Source: CALCEB01 sp035531475 (GTDB lineage Bacteria; Acidobacteriota; Terriglobia; UBA7540). From it: 64,000 nt of DNA. Positions 18,024 to 26,134 of the stretch are shown piece by piece (position 1 is the stretch's first letter; each line of letters begins with the position of its first letter). A model generated the notes under the pieces. The model was not told where the DNA came from, ran no database searches, and saw nothing but the letters and a program-made list of their open reading frames with translations. The stretch is taken from contig DATKST010000125.1 of the NCBI GenBank assembly GCA_035531475.1, forward strand, positions 1-64,000, read 5' to 3'. A program made the position numbers and the translations under genes.

Positions 18024-18976
18024 CAGCACCCGATTGTACCCAGCATTTCTCCTATTGTCCAGATGTGATCTGTAATTCCGGCCTCCATTGCGGGAGTGAC
18101 CCGCAGGGTTTGATGGACGCGGACGAAATTGTACCACGCGAAATACAGTGCCAGCATTGCGTAAAGCTTCTCCCATTTTTTCGAGAAAGCATTGGTCAAC
18201 CTGGTAAGTCTACGCATTTGCATTCTCATCGTCAAGTTCTGGCGCTCGACATGCGAGGTGCTAACTTTTCTCATGTTGGGGTTGCCGAAAACAGGAACCT
18301 TTTTGCAACCGATACATTCGGCGGGAGAGTACCGGGTTTCACTCTCGGCAGTTGCGGCATATAGCTTGACCAACTGCGCGAACTCTACCCCTTGCGCGCC
18401 CAGGCTGAGAACAACGGCATCTTGGTAAGGCTTGAACCCGTCTGTGGTGATCTGAAAACTGCCCTCAGTGGCCGCAGCCAATTTTTCCGTAAAGGCGACC
18501 GTATCCCGTTCCGTGCGCCGCCCCAGGTGCCAAGCTAGAACCAATTTGCTGTGGCGTTCGATGCCAACGAATGTCCAGGCATCACCGAGCGTGACTTCAT
18601 CTCTGCCCTTTTTGGACTTGGTTTTTTCCTTCATGCCAACATAGCCCCAAAGCTCATCGCACTCTACGTCTTTGACTCGCAAACCGTGGATGCGCTCCGC
18701 CATTAATCGCTCACACTTCTCGCCCGCCAGAGAAAGCAAATTCAGAATGGTTCGCGGGTGAACTCCGGTGATTCGGGAAGTTGTGCGAACCGAGCAACCC
18801 TCTACCAAGTGCTGCAAGATGCTCATGGCCTTTTCTTCGGCCAAGATCATGTCACCGAGCGGCCTCTTGTGCGACTCAGTGAAAGTCTTCTTGCAGGCTC
18901 GGCAGCGGTATCTTTGCAGGCCGTTTCGGTGCTTGCCGAACTTCTTAGCTGGTGCGTTGCAGGTTGGGCAGTTCAT
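18023..18976 (-). mobile_element. IS1-family transposase, intact
   Basis: Catalyses movement of an insertion sequence. The 317-residue single-frame protein starts MNCPTCNAPAKKFGKHRNGL with a CPTC/CRAC zinc finger (InsA-like), a helix-turn-helix region around CSVRTTSRITGVHPRTILNL, then the IS1-type DDE domain. Candidate catalytic residues are Asp in VECDELWGY, Asp in TTDGFKPYQ and Glu in SHVERQNLTMRM. The C-terminus AWYNFVRVHQTLRVTPAMEA is intact. Its stop codon shares a base with the ATG of the restriction enzyme gene (TGATG). A clear right-hand inverted repeat is not visible, so the end of the element on that side may be lost. A decayed relative lies at 42518. Confidence 0.9.
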
Positions 18977-19001
18977 TTCGCGTCCTCTCGCCTACAACGC
19001 A

Positions 19002-19029
19002 ATAGTATCATATTGCTCAAGGATGTCAA
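19002..19029 (-). promoter_or_regulatory. Transposase promoter
   Basis: On the minus strand TTGACA (19029-19024) and TACTAT (19007-19002) are 16 bases apart, immediately upstream of the transposase ATG at 18976. Confidence 0.6.
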
Positions 19030-19045
19030 GAGAAAAATAAATTGA

Positions 19046-19084
19046 ATAGGCCTAGCCCCGGTTTTTAAGCGGAACTAGGCCCTG
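19046..19084 (-). terminator. Hairpin downstream of the NYN gene
   Basis: AGGCCTAG...CCCCGG and its partner GCGG..CTAGGCCCT form an interrupted stem around GTTTTTAA. It lies between the NYN-domain gene and the transposase promoter and could end NYN transcription or be the outer end of the insertion sequence. Confidence 0.35.
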
Positions 19085-19100
19085 TAGGTTATGTTTAATT

Positions 19101-19970
19101 TTAGGGTAGGATAGCTAAAGAACGTATATGATGACCACAGTATAGCTTGAACGAGTCGTGGTTGTCAAGTCCTATTTTAGAAAACTGCATACTTCTGCGT
19201 TTGCTCTGTTTAGCCGCATTGCCGAAGTTAGGATGCTCCGGGGTGTCGGGGTTTGGAACGTGGTAGATTTCGAGAATTCCATGGTTTTGACCATCCGATA
19301 AGATTTGTTGTGTGAATCCATGCCTCTCACGCGCTGCCTTGCACCCGACAAACCCTGGCCTTCTCTCCAATTCTGCTAATTTAAGAATCACCTTTTGCCA
19401 ATCTGGTTGCCCCGTGGCATCTAATAAATTTGCTGCCGTCAAAGGCTGTTTTGGATGTAGCGGTTCAATGCCCAAGAGCTTCTCTATAGAAATCACTTCT
19501 CCTTTTACGGAATCTTCAAGCTCTTGAGCTAATGCGGACTCTAAAGCGCAAATCCTAACTTTTTTGCCTCGCCCTGTTAGACGATGCACTAGATCAAGTG
19601 CTGCGCGGTCTCCTGTGACAATTACAAACTGCTCAATCTCTTGCCTCTCAAAAAGCGTTTCCAGCGCATCTAACAACAAAACTGCGTCGGCGCTCTCTTT
19701 CCAAGTCGTCTGCACCCCTGCTTTACTGGTCTTCTTGGATAGGGTATAAGCCGGTTCAATTCCACTCCTCTTGAGTGCCGCCTGCACGCCATCGAATTCT
19801 GGTTTTTCCCAATCTGCATAAGCTCTTTTGATGAGGATGTTTCCTTCTTTGCCCACTTCATCAAGAATCATGGCAGTTAAACGGGAAGCATCTGGCTTGA
19901 ACCTGTACTGGTTCACCAGCCCATAATGAACATTTTCATAGTCAATAAAGAGAGCTATTACGCTTGGCAT
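19101..19970 (-). CDS. NYN (LabA/DUF88) domain putative nuclease
   Basis: Predicted metal-dependent RNase of the PIN-like NYN superfamily. The 289-residue protein begins MPSVIALFIDYENVHYGLVN, with D10 and N13 of the first acidic motif. D95 in SADAVLLLDAL and D121 in VTGDRAALDLVHRL complete the expected acidic set within residues 1-155. The C-terminal part (170-289) includes ATGQPDWQKVILKLAELERR and could be a winged-helix or LOTUS-like module, which I infer only weakly. A TATAAT lies 13 bases before the ATG, inside the last codons of the upstream gene. It sits 13 bases after the KGG protein gene on the same strand, in AT-richer DNA. It resembles NYN proteins found in accessory regions; target unknown. 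Confidence 0.8.
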   Translation of the reverse strand: MPSVIALFIDYENVHYGLVNQYRFKPDASRLTAMILDEVGKEGNILIKRAYADWEKPEFDGVQAALKRSGIEPAYTLSKKTSKAGVQTTWKESADAVLLLDALETLFERQEIEQFVIVTGDRAALDLVHRLTGRGKKVRICALESALAQELEDSVKGEVISIEKLLGIEPLHPKQPLTAANLLDATGQPDWQKVILKLAELERRPGFVGCKAARERHGFTQQILSDGQNHGILEIYHVPNPDTPEHPNFGNAAKQSKRRSMQFSKIGLDNHDSFKLYCGHHIRSLAILP

Positions 19971-19982
19971 CAGAGTAGAAAG

Positions 19983-19988
19983 ATTATA
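19983..19988 (-). promoter_or_regulatory. Candidate -10 box for the NYN gene
   Basis: TATAAT on the minus strand overlaps the stop codon of the KGG protein gene and lies 13 bases before the NYN start. It would give a nearly leaderless NYN message independent of the upstream gene. No consensus -35 is seen. Confidence 0.35.
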
Positions 19989-20238
19989 CGGGGACTTTTT
20001 TAATTTTAGAAGGACTTTTTTCCCATCGAGCGTTAGCGGCTATTTTGGCAATCGCTGACCTACGTTCAGAATTCAGTCGCTTAGCTCGTGCTTTCCCACC
20101 CTTAAGCCCTCCCTTACGTCCTGCGGCCTGCGCTTGAGAGTCTTTGGCGTTAGGGTCATAATCTGGCATAGCGACGGGATCGTGCTTGGAAAGGAACTGA
20201 TCGAAGATGTTCTTTGCGGCTTTTATCGGGTCTGCCAT
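19984..20238 (-). CDS. Small basic KGG-motif protein
   Basis: An 84-residue protein of unknown function. The acidic N-terminal half (ADPIKAAKNIFDQFLSKHDP) precedes a basic tail AAGRKGGLKGGKARAKRLNS, then ERRSAIAKIAANARWEK and a Lys-rich end. Similar GRKGGLKGGKARA segments occur in small proteins of plasmids and mobile regions; the charge suggests nucleic acid binding, which is inference. It lies 13 bases upstream of the NYN gene on the same strand, so the two may form a unit. No Shine-Dalgarno is visible at 20238. The DNA is AT-richer than the flanks. Confidence 0.65.
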   Translation of the reverse strand: MADPIKAAKNIFDQFLSKHDPVAMPDYDPNAKDSQAQAAGRKGGLKGGKARAKRLNSERRSAIAKIAANARWEKSPSKIKKVPV

Positions 20239-20317
20239 GAACCGAGTTTAGCACGGCTCACAACGGACGAACCATAATCTTACGTGAGAGCAACGCAAGA
20301 ATATCACACTACCCAAA

Positions 20318-20460
20318 GATCAATGCTGTTGACTTACCCAACTATCCCATTGGAGCCCGATTCCCACGCGCTGTAGGGGCGGGCCTTGTGCCCGCCCGTG
20401 GGCGACCACCAGGGTCGCCCCTGTGAGATATTCGCTTATCTGAACAGTATTGGGGCTAAG
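20318..20460. repeat. Family A element (copy A2, second interior type)
   Basis: The left end ATCAATGCTGTTGACTTA and the inverted right end CCCCAATACTGTTCAGATAA are related to family A termini. The interior differs from copy A1: GGGGCGGGCCTTGTGCCCGC then GGGCGACCACCAGGGTCGCC. The copy at 38794 has the same interior. Confidence 0.65.
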
Positions 20461-20558
20461 ATCGTGCCCGACGGTCCTGGAGTAAGACTTCGTAGATTGT
20501 CCAGGTTAAGCGTTTATTAACAAGGCAATGAACTGCCAAAGAAATTGAATTTTTTATC

Positions 20559-20586
20559 TTGACACAGGTACTCCCGCATATATATT
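20559..20586 (+). promoter_or_regulatory. Cold-shock gene promoter
   Basis: TTGACA (20559-20564) and TATATT (20581-20586) are 16 bases apart. Transcription would start near 20593, leaving a 5' leader of about 125 bases, a length often seen for cold-shock mRNAs that fold with temperature. Confidence 0.6.
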
Positions 20587-20719
20587 TATCTGCCCTGTAG
20601 TCGTAGGCCTCTCTTGCCCGGTGTTTTGAAAGTGCGATTGTGGCTGGGATTGGAGGGTCGATTCCGGCTGCCCGGGGAAGGCGTGTGTTGATTTAGGGAA
20701 AGGCAAGGAGGGAGTGCAA

Positions 20720-20929
20720 GTGTCAAAAGTTCAAGGGAAAGTGAAATGGTTTAATAACACCAAAGGTTACGGCTTCATCGGACAGGACAGTGGGCCGGAC
20801 GTTTTTGTTCATTACTCGGCGATCCAGGTGGATGGCTTCAAAACCTTGCAAGAAGGGGAAGCCGTCGAGTTTGAAGTTGTCCAGGGGCAAAAGGGACCGC
20901 AGGCCGATAAGGTCATTAAGTCTGCCTAA
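20720..20929 (+). CDS. Cold-shock domain protein
   Basis: A CspA-type RNA chaperone of 69 residues. The single OB-fold carries RNP1 (KGYGFIG) and RNP2 (VFVHYSAI) and starts VQGKVKWFNNTKGYGFIG. Two GTG codons are possible starts (20714 and 20720); the second is chosen because AAGGAGGGA sits eight bases before it, while the first is too close. It is monocistronic with a strong promoter and a long leader. No terminator was recognised after it. Confidence 0.95.
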   Translation: MSKVQGKVKWFNNTKGYGFIGQDSGPDVFVHYSAIQVDGFKTLQEGEAVEFEVVQGQKGPQADKVIKSA

Positions 20930-21471
20930 GAGTCAAACACAGCACCATTGAGGACGAGGCTGTTCGCGCGGCTTCAGCGTTCCGCTCTTCAGGTAGATCA
21001 CTGCCATTTTTTTCCTGGAGCGATGCCGGTGGGGGAACAGGCGCAAGGGTGGAGCAGTGCCGCGCCGGGATGTCTGGCAGGCGCTTCCGGAGTTCAGTGG
21101 TTCATGGCGCCAAGGATTGCTTTGAAAGACGGTTTCCTCGATCTCCAAGACGCTCCATTTTGCGCTTAGGGGGACTTCGGATTTTCAACCGGATTGCATG
21201 ACTCGGGATGATGTTGTTCTCATAACCACCCCCGCAAATCTCATCCGATGCCGGTGGGGCAGTTTGCGGCAGCGGCGGTCTCTGACCGCCGGAAGGTGTT
21301 GATCAATAAAATTCGGCGGTCAGAGACCGCCGCTACAGCCGCTAGAACGTACCACCACCCACCCGATATTTGTCTAGCCACCAACGGCAGCCAGGGTTAT
21401 AATAGCAAGCGATTAACTGGACACACTGTGTTTGCGTCGCAATTTACTCTTTGGTGTTGGAGACCCGCCGG
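20930..21471. other. Intergenic region with family B repeat
   Basis: About 540 bases after the cold-shock gene. The only structure I can support is a family B element at 21253-21358 and a TATAAT at 21398-21403 before the next gene. The first 300 bases show nothing recognisable. Confidence 0.45.
21253..21358. repeat. Family B element (copy B2)
   Basis: It begins GGTGGGGCAGTTTGCGGCAG and ends with GCCGCTAGAACGTACCACC. Two copies of the palindromic GGCGGTCTCTGACCGCC flank a spacer GGAAGGTGTTGATCAATAAA. The same layout is seen at 55189. Confidence 0.7.
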
Positions 21472-22188
21472 ATGCGAAAGAATTTTCTTAATGTGTTTGC
21501 TCTATTCTGCTTGCTGGCTCCGGTTTCGTGCCAGGTTTTCGCCGGTCCTGTGCCTCGAACCGAAACACTCCCGCGTCAACCCACGTTTGCCATTTCTGGT
21601 TTGTCCACCGCGGGAACCTTGACGATCCCTGCGGAGACGCAAGTCTCGATTGAGCTTCTCTCCGGCATTCAGAGCCAAGTGTCCCATCCCGACGACGTGG
21701 TTGAAGCCCGGCTGCTCAAAGAAGTTTCCGTGGATGGCCGCGTGGCCTTGCCTCAGGGAACGCTTTTTACCGGACGTGTGCTGGGCGTGCGTCATGCCCG
21801 AAGATTGCACCGCCCTGCGGAAATTGCATTCCGCTTTGAGCAGATTGCGCTTCCCGACGGCCAGGAGAAGCCATTTGGAGCAACCATCTCCGGACTGCAG
21901 GGCGTGATCCAGAAAAATGTTGGATTGGATGCCGAGGGAGACTTGCTGGGGAGGCCATCGTTACCCTGGAAGGGTGTTGCTTTGGGTTTCGCGGGGCTTG
22001 GGACGTCGGTCGCCCTCAAGGCCGCGATGGTGGGCAGCTCCACCTTACTTCCCGTGGTTTCTGCCGGGAGCTCGGCCTGGCTTGCCTACGAATTCCTGTG
22101 GCGTCGCGGCAGGGAGGTGAACGTTCCTCCTCAAACCCGTTGCACCATCCGCCTGGAATCCCCGCTTTCCGTTCAGGTCTCCGATTGA
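21472..22188 (+). CDS. Exported envelope protein, TrbI/VirB10-like fold suggested
   Basis: Function unknown. The ATG at 21472 follows GGAGACCCGCCGG and starts a signal peptide (RKNFLNVFALFCLLAPVSCQ); the protein is 238 residues. The mature part begins with a Thr/Pro-rich linker, then TIPAETQVSIELLSGIQSQV, EARLLKEVSVDGRVALPQGT and FTGRVLGV. This pattern of a low-affinity beta-barrel with 'ALPQGT.F.G.V' resembles the C-terminal VirB10/TrbI region and acidobacterial proteins of that kind; I infer this from pattern only. A hydrophobic segment (GVALGFAGLGTSVALKAAMV) follows, and the C-terminus returns to beta structure. It is single, facing the oppositely oriented xseA. Confidence 0.6.
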   Translation: MRKNFLNVFALFCLLAPVSCQVFAGPVPRTETLPRQPTFAISGLSTAGTLTIPAETQVSIELLSGIQSQVSHPDDVVEARLLKEVSVDGRVALPQGTLFTGRVLGVRHARRLHRPAEIAFRFEQIALPDGQEKPFGATISGLQGVIQKNVGLDAEGDLLGRPSLPWKGVALGFAGLGTSVALKAAMVGSSTLLPVVSAGSSAWLAYEFLWRRGREVNVPPQTRCTIRLESPLSVQVSD

Positions 22189-22269
22189 GCCGCAGACATT
22201 TGCCGGCATCCGGCTGGCGGGTTGCGGCCTGCCGGTTTCAAGAGCCGGCCATCCCTGGAGCCAGCAATG

Positions 22270-23631
22270 TTATTGCGTTTTGCGGCGGGTAACGCTGGCT
22301 CCCAATTCGCCCTGCGCCAGGCGAATTGCAATCTCGCTCCCCGGTTCAATGGCTGAAGCATCACGAATGACCTTCCCGGCAGCGTCCCGAGTGATGGAGT
22401 ATCCACGGTTCAGGATCCCGAGCGGGCTGCGCTCATGAAGGATTCCCCTGAGCCTTTCCAGATTGGCAAGGCGATCGGCAAGGAGGCTTGTGGCGCGGGT
22501 CTCAAGGTCCTTGATCCGATCCTCCACCCGGAAGCGCCTCAGGCTGTTGACTTGCCTGAAATCATAGCGCGCCACGCCGGCGGAGACGCCAAGCCATTGC
22601 GTGTGCGCCTGGGTCAGCCGCGCCGTTATGCGGGAATGCAAACGCGCGGCCAGATCGTCCACGCGCTGCGTCTTTTCGGCGATCCGCGCCGCCAGGGTTT
22701 GGAAGACACGGTGCAGGGAAAGCTCGGTCAGCCGTTGCCGGCCCTCGGAGAGCTTCAGCCGCAAGACCTGCTGCAAACGCCGTCCGTGGTGTTCGAGTTC
22801 GCTTTCAAAGTCCTGCTTGCGGTGAACCACCAGCTCGGCAGCGGCCGAGGGTGTTGGGGCGCGCAGATCGGCCACGAAGTCGGCGATGGTGAAATCAGTT
22901 TCGTGTCCCACTGCGGAGACCACGGGAATTCCGGAAGCAGCAATGGCGCGCGCCACCACCTCTTCATTGAAAGCCCAAAGGTCTTCGAGCGAGCCGCCGC
23001 CTCGGGCAAGAATTAATACGTCAACCGGGGACCGATGGTTGAAATGGGCGATTCCTTCGGCAATTTCCTGTGCCGCGCCGTCGCCTTGCACGCGCACGGG
23101 ATAGATCAGGACATTCATGTTGCGGAAGCGCCGGTGCAGGACCCTCAGAATGTCCCGTATCACCGCGCCCGTGGGTGAAGTGATGACGCCAAGGGTGCGG
23201 GGAAGAACCGGCAGTGGCCTTTTCCGGGCGGGGTCGAACAGTCCTTCTGCAGCGAGCTTCAGCTTGAGCTGCTCGAAGGCTAACTGAAGCGCCCCCAGAC
23301 CCGCCGGCTCCAAGTGCTCCACCAGGAGCTGATATTCGCCGCGCTCGGCGTAGACGGCCAAGCTGCCACGCGCGATCACGGAAATCCCGTCCTGCGGCTT
23401 GAAGCGCAAATAACGCGCCTGGCCACGGAAACAAACGGCGCGGAGTTGCGCCGAAGCGTCTTTCAGGGTGAAATAGAGGTGGCCGGAAGCAGCGGCGCGA
23501 AAATTGGAGACTTCACCCATCACCCATAGCTCGCGAAAGGACGATTCCAGGAGATTTCGGATCTCCACAGTCAGGCCGGAAACGCTGTAAATGTTGCGCT
23601 GAGGTTGAAAGTCAAAAGTTACCTGTCCCAA
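22270..23631 (-). CDS. xseA: Exodeoxyribonuclease VII large subunit
   Basis: Large subunit of the ATP-independent single-strand exonuclease. The frame is open to a TTG at 23685, but a TTG at 23631 sits after AGGAGGAAC and is preferred, giving 453 residues. The N-terminal OB-fold contains YSVSGLTVEIRNLLESSFRE and GHLYFTLKDASAQLRAVCFR. The catalytic domain has ITSPTGAVIRDILRVLHRRF, LILARGGGSLEDLWAFNEE and VSAVGHETDFTIADFVADLR. A coiled coil follows, then NRGYSITRDAAGKVI. The small subunit gene xseB is not adjacent. It is close to the DUF2905 gene on the same strand and may share its transcript. Confidence 0.96.
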   Translation of the reverse strand: MGQVTFDFQPQRNIYSVSGLTVEIRNLLESSFRELWVMGEVSNFRAAASGHLYFTLKDASAQLRAVCFRGQARYLRFKPQDGISVIARGSLAVYAERGEYQLLVEHLEPAGLGALQLAFEQLKLKLAAEGLFDPARKRPLPVLPRTLGVITSPTGAVIRDILRVLHRRFRNMNVLIYPVRVQGDGAAQEIAEGIAHFNHRSPVDVLILARGGGSLEDLWAFNEEVVARAIAASGIPVVSAVGHETDFTIADFVADLRAPTPSAAAELVVHRKQDFESELEHHGRRLQQVLRLKLSEGRQRLTELSLHRVFQTLAARIAEKTQRVDDLAARLHSRITARLTQAHTQWLGVSAGVARYDFRQVNSLRRFRVEDRIKDLETRATSLLADRLANLERLRGILHERSPLGILNRGYSITRDAAGKVIRDASAIEPGSEIAIRLAQGELGASVTRRKTQ

Positions 23632-23689
23632 AGTTCCTCCTGCGACCGGCTGTTTTCCAAACCGGGATGAGATGCGGGATCCCAAAAGC

Positions 23690-23938
23690 TCAGCGGCGCG
23701 ACAACCAAGAAATCAACCCGATCAATAGGGTGAGTAACACGCTCACCACCAACGAGCTGACAATTGGGAAATACACGGTCGTATTCTTGCCCCGGAACAT
23801 GAGATCGCCGGGAAGTTTTCCGAGCCCGAAGAAGGAAAAGCGCGAGCCACCCAGGATCAGTAGGCCCAAAACCGCAAGGGCCAAGCCGGCGGCCACCAGC
23901 AGCTTGCCAAGATGATCCAACGGAAATCGCTCACCCAT
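23690..23938 (-). CDS. DUF2905 family small membrane protein
   Basis: An 82-residue inner-membrane protein of unknown function. Two hydrophobic segments (LGKLLVAAGLALAVLGLLIL and VSSLVVSVLLTLLIGLISWL) flank the family motif GLGKLPGDLMFRGKNTTVYF followed by P. Length and motif order fit DUF2905. It precedes xseA on the same strand with a gap of some 60 bases to the preferred xseA start. Its role is not known in any organism I can cite. Confidence 0.88.
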   Translation of the reverse strand: MGERFPLDHLGKLLVAAGLALAVLGLLILGGSRFSFFGLGKLPGDLMFRGKNTTVYFPIVSSLVVSVLLTLLIGLISWLSRR

Positions 23939-24205
23939 CGTCTGCTTCCGTTCTCCAGCACCGGTGCGTGATGATGAGAAATCCGAACCATCGGCACTTC
24001 TTAACTTGGAGGTTGCGGGTTTTGATTGTCAAGACCTTCGGCAGCGGCAGCGTCCAGCGGTGGCGAAAGAAATGAGTTGAGTCGTTGCAGGACCGGAGGC
24101 AGTTGACGCTTGGATTCTAACGTAGATTGTCGTCAGCAAGCAGAAAATCGGCTTTTCCTGCTATGATGAGGCAGCCCTGATTGGGAAGCCTGCCAAGGAG
24201 TCAGA

Positions 24206-24616
24206 ATGGACAGAAAGTATCGACAACGCGGTTACAACGATTCCGGGCGTGACCGGCCGGCAAGGAATGCTTCCCGGCCGCCCGAAAACTTCGGGCCAAA
24301 GACGCCGAATTTGCCGGGCGCGCATGAAGTGACCCGGTGCGCAAATTGCGGAAAGGTACTCCCCGCCGCTTTCGATCCCAGCGGCAAGTGTACGTATTGC
24401 GGCTTTGAGTTGCATAGCTGCAAGCAGTGTACGTACTTCGACACCTCCCAACGCTACGAGTGTTCCCAGCCCATCCCCGCCCGGATCGCGCGCAAGGACG
24501 CGCGAAATGAATGCACCTTCTATGCCCCACGCGTCACATTGGAAAGGCAGACGACGCCCGACTCATTCCGCGCGCAAGACCCGCGAAAAGCCTTTGAGGA
24601 CCTTTTCAAGAAATAA
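24206..24616 (+). CDS. Zinc-ribbon protein, paralogue of the gene at 63423
   Basis: Unknown function, 136 residues. After a polar, Arg/Pro-rich N-terminus come eight or so cysteines in pairs: CANCGK near residue 44, CTYCGFELHSCKQCTYFD near 62-79, then ECSQP and NECTFY. These fit two or three zinc-binding knuckles. The C-terminus reads DPRKAFEDLFKK. The 100-residue protein at 63423 has the same spacing (CWKCG, CPHCGADLHCCRNCRFFD, QCSEP, YCDYF) and a matching tail (VRKKFDSLFKN), so they are paralogues. The start follows AAGGAGTCAGA. It stands alone. A DNA, RNA or protein-binding role is possible; nothing in the context decides. Confidence 0.75.
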   Translation: MDRKYRQRGYNDSGRDRPARNASRPPENFGPKTPNLPGAHEVTRCANCGKVLPAAFDPSGKCTYCGFELHSCKQCTYFDTSQRYECSQPIPARIARKDARNECTFYAPRVTLERQTTPDSFRAQDPRKAFEDLFKK

Positions 24617-24735
24617 GAATGCCTGTGGCATTGCCCTTCTCTCCCGTTCCGTTAATTGAAAGCGAATAACTCTCCGCCACATTCGTGATCCCGTTCATTC
24701 CCCAACATTCGCCCATCCTGGTGAAAAATCCGGGT

Positions 24736-24796
24736 TGGATCCTCAACGGTTTCCGGCGCTCAGAGATCGCCGCTACAGCAAATTGCGCGACTACCC
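24736..24796. repeat. Family B fragment (copy B3)
   Basis: CCTCAACGGTTTCCGGCGCT then CAGAGATCGCCGCTACAGCA and AATTGCGCGACTACC. This is the right half of a family B element (compare the copies at 12334 and 28420). The left terminus is missing. Confidence 0.5.
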
Positions 24797-24889
24797 AGGC
24801 TTGGATTGAGCTTGCGGATGGAGCGCGATTGTGGTCAATTACTACACCCGAGACAGGAATCGAAAGACCATTTTCAGGGAGGTTGGACG

Positions 24890-26041
24890 ATGCGAACAAA
24901 AGTCATTCTTTTGGCGGGGTTGACGCTGATGTTCAGTGCTGCGGCGCGCGCGCAACAGAACGATCCGGTGATTCAGTTGATGCAGGAATTCACCAGCGCC
25001 AACGGTCCCACCGGTTTTGAAGGTCCGGTGCGAAAACTCTTCGAGCGGGAGATGCGAAGCGCCGGCGCGCATGTCTCCACGGACGGCTTGGGCTCGGTGA
25101 TCGCCAAGGTTGGCGGCGCGGCCGCAGGGCCGCGCGTGATGATTGATGCGCACCTGGATGAAGTGAGCTTGATGGTGCGCGCCATTACACCGCAAGGATA
25201 TATTAAGGTGCAGCGGCTGGGCGGCTGGCTTGGAACCAACATGGTGGACCAGCGCTGGACCATCCTTACCAGCAAGGGTCCCATCCCCGCGGTGAGCGGC
25301 ACGCAGGATGCGCACATTGCCACACCCGAAGGCGTGACCTGGTCGGCCGATCCACTGAACATTTTTCTGGATGCGGGCGCGCGCTCCAAGGCAGATGCGG
25401 AAGCGCTGGGCATCCGGCCCGGCGATCCCATCGCCCCTTCCAGCCGCTTCACCGTTCTCGCCAACCAGCGTTATGCCGCCAAAGCCTGGGATGACCGGGT
25501 GGGATTGCTAGTGGAGATCGAAGCCCTGAAGCTGCTTGCCCGCGAGGGCGCGAAGACCCCAAACACACTCTATTTTGCTGGAACCGTGCAAGAAGAAGTG
25601 GGCATGAGGGGCGCCATCACTGCGACCCATGTCATCAAGCCGGATGTGGGGATTGCGCTGGAAGTGGGCATTGCCGCCGATTATCCCGGCACCAACGCCA
25701 ATCAAGCAGAAGAAAAGTTGGGCGCGGGGCCTGGAGTTTTTGCCTATGACGGTTCTGTGATCCCGAACGTCAAGCTGCTTGACCTATTCCGGAACGTGGC
25801 CGAGCAAAACCACATTCCGCTGCAAACTGACTTGGTGGTCCGATACGGCGAGGACGCTGCCAATATCCAGCGGTCAGCGGCGGGCGTTCCCGCCATCAAT
25901 TTCGTGGTGCCGGCCCGTTACACCCACGCCAACACCGGCATCATTGACCGGTCCGATTTCGACAACGCCGTCAAGCTGTTGGCGGAGGTGTTGAAGCGGC
26001 TCGACACCTCAACCGTCAAGGATCTGACGAATTTCCAGTAA
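24890..26041 (+). CDS. Exported M42-family metallopeptidase
   Basis: Likely a dinuclear-metal aminopeptidase acting outside the cytoplasm. The frame is open from 24806, but the ATG at 24890 has GGGAGG seven bases before it and begins a signal peptide (MRTKVILLAGLTLMFSAAAR AQ). The protein is 383 residues. Metal and catalytic residues expected for M42 are visible: His and Asp in MIDAHLDEV, Asp in KAWDDRVG, Glu pair in VQEEVGMRGA, Asp in IAADYPG and His in RYTHANTG. M42 enzymes are normally cytoplasmic, so the signal peptide is noteworthy. It stands alone, between repeats. Peptide preference is not predictable. Confidence 0.88.
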   Translation: MRTKVILLAGLTLMFSAAARAQQNDPVIQLMQEFTSANGPTGFEGPVRKLFEREMRSAGAHVSTDGLGSVIAKVGGAAAGPRVMIDAHLDEVSLMVRAITPQGYIKVQRLGGWLGTNMVDQRWTILTSKGPIPAVSGTQDAHIATPEGVTWSADPLNIFLDAGARSKADAEALGIRPGDPIAPSSRFTVLANQRYAAKAWDDRVGLLVEIEALKLLAREGAKTPNTLYFAGTVQEEVGMRGAITATHVIKPDVGIALEVGIAADYPGTNANQAEEKLGAGPGVFAYDGSVIPNVKLLDLFRNVAEQNHIPLQTDLVVRYGEDAANIQRSAAGVPAINFVVPARYTHANTGIIDRSDFDNAVKLLAEVLKRLDTSTVKDLTNFQ

Positions 26042-26044
26042 GCA

Positions 26045-26110
26045 GTAGGGGCGGTCCTTGTGCCCGCCATCGAGCTTCTTTTTAGCGCGTGGCGCGCGGG
26101 CGACCCTAAG
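26045..26110. repeat. Decayed GC-rich repeat
   Basis: GTAGGGGCGGTCCTTGTGCC at the left and GCGCGCGGGCGACCCTAAG at the right match the second family A interior in part. The middle has diverged. Confidence 0.4.
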
Positions 26111-26134
26111 TGCAGCGTTTCGTAAGTTCGCTCA

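Larger units (their letters stand above)
20239..20719. other. Intergenic region with family A repeat and cold-shock gene promoter
   Basis: This 480-base stretch between divergent genes holds a family A copy (20318-20460) and the promoter and long leader of the cold-shock gene. No other gene is seen. Confidence 0.5.

Noticed and set aside
18024..18176. N-terminal extension of the restriction enzyme frame
   Set aside because: The 51 extra codons lie inside the transposase gene in another frame and show no domain; the ATG at 18023 is the better start.
15444..20238. Full type I restriction system
   Set aside because: No helicase-type HsdR and no separate HsdS are present; all activities are in one protein.
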